Positions 5,448 to 5,458 of a stretch of 5,458 bases of DNA are shown here, piece after piece. A program made the translations under genes and the position numbers. The stretch is taken from NCBI GenBank assembly GCA_900551205.1, contig URUW01000134.1:1-5458 (forward strand). The letters are read 5' to 3'. The stretch comes from an uncultured Collinsella sp. GTDB taxonomy: Bacteria; Actinomycetota; Coriobacteriia; Coriobacteriales; Coriobacteriaceae. The notes under the pieces were generated by a model. That model did no database searches and was not told the DNA's origin. It saw only the letters and a list, made by a program, of their open reading frames with translations. Positions within the stretch are counted from its first letter, which is position 1. Every line of letters starts with the position of its first letter.

Positions 5448-5458
5448 GTCTTGCGCAG

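Noticed and set aside
1..5458. CRISPR array, tRNA, rRNA, or transposase genes
   Set aside because: No regularly spaced repeats, no cloverleaf-compatible segment, and no transposase motifs were seen on either strand.

Overview
The window is high-GC, with strongly G/C-ending codons, and reads like a piece of chromosome from a gut actinobacterium of the Coriobacteriia. A Collinsella-like genome is my best guess, from the overall character of the phosphoketolase, the LacI-type regulator and MurB; no database search was possible. Three protein genes are well supported. A full-length phosphoketolase (xfp, minus strand, 384-2912) lies downstream of a LacI-family repressor (minus strand, 3117-4145). 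murB (plus strand, 4329-5291) is divergent from the repressor and makes a peptidoglycan-precursor enzyme.

Layout. Positions 1-383 hold no credible protein gene but are unusually rich in secondary structure: a near-continuous 85-nt inverted repeat (84-168), a second nested hairpin of 93 nt (242-334) containing a GAGCGACG direct repeat, and an 11-bp stem just after the xfp stop (353-378). The 204-bp gap between xfp and the repressor holds a recognisable xfp promoter covered by two near-identical palindromes of the form TGNWAAAACGTTTTANCA, centred 21 bp apart. A weaker related palindrome overlaps the repressor stop codon 105 bp further upstream. The 183-bp divergent region between the repressor and murB has a -10 box for each gene and a degenerate version of the same palindrome. 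After murB there is a strong hairpin terminator whose best T-run faces minus-strand transcripts arriving from the right, a weaker inverted repeat, and a second 9-bp hairpin at the window edge.

How the genes work together. The CG-centred operators match what LacI-family proteins recognise, and they sit in the core promoter of the gene next to the repressor. The simplest reading is a local switch: the repressor senses a sugar or sugar phosphate, controls phosphoketolase (carbon flux into acetyl phosphate), and probably controls itself. This is inference from position and motif; the effector cannot be read from the sequence. murB appears to be an unrelated housekeeping neighbour sharing the divergent intergenic region. 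The part most likely to be undescribed is the structured non-coding block at 84-378.
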